Below, one piece after another: positions 5,666 to 5,683 of a stretch of DNA of 5,683 nt. The notes below the pieces were generated by a model, which had not been told where the DNA came from, did no database searches, and was given only the letters and a program-made list of their open reading frames with translations. Origin of the DNA: Clostridium sp. UBA5530 (lineage in GTDB: Bacteria; Bacillota; Clostridia; Clostridiales; Clostridiaceae); NCBI GenBank assembly GCA_002423705.1, contig DINW01000094.1, positions 70,652-76,334 of the forward strand. Direction: 5' to 3'. A program made the position numbers and the translations under genes. The first letter of the stretch is position 1; each line of letters starts with the position of its first letter.

Positions 5666-5683
5666 AGAAAACCCCTGGTTAGA

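Overview
The window reads as chromosome of a low-GC, AT-rich Firmicute, most likely a Clostridium or close relative. This rests on the strongly A/T-biased codon use, the AGGAG-type ribosome binding sites, the U-tailed hairpin terminators and the gene families present. It carries five complete protein-coding genes and one gene cut by the left edge. No rRNA, tRNA, CRISPR array or recognisable insertion sequence was seen.

Layout. (a) 1-729, plus strand: a MerR-family regulator with a C-terminal TipAS drug-recognition domain. Its first codons lie outside the window. It has a good internal ribosome binding site and an in-frame ATG at 322, exactly at the domain boundary. (b) 768-858: a long imperfect hairpin between two convergent genes. 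(c) 865-2010, minus strand: a cysteine desulfurase / selenocysteine lyase-like PLP enzyme. (d) 2011-2156: a divergent promoter region. (e) 2157-3676, plus strand: a tight three-gene operon of a YedE-type membrane transporter, a YedF/TusA-like single-domain sulfur carrier and a DUF3343 putative Se/S carrier, closed by a strong terminator at 3689-3737. (f) 3738-4068: an AT-rich non-coding stretch ending in a promoter. (g) 4069-5613, plus strand: an AbgT-family transporter with its own terminator at 5629-5665.

The central block (c-e) is the most coherent biology. The PLP enzyme could release sulfur or selenium from cysteine or selenocysteine onto its active-site Cys. The membrane protein could import a sulfur or selenium species. 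The two small proteins, each with one well-placed cysteine, could carry persulfide or perselenide to an acceptor. These families are known to associate with selenium utilisation in anaerobes. Nothing in this window (no selD, selA, selB or SECIS seen) decides between selenium and sulfur. The MerR-TipAS regulator and the AbgT transporter appear to be independent single-gene units.
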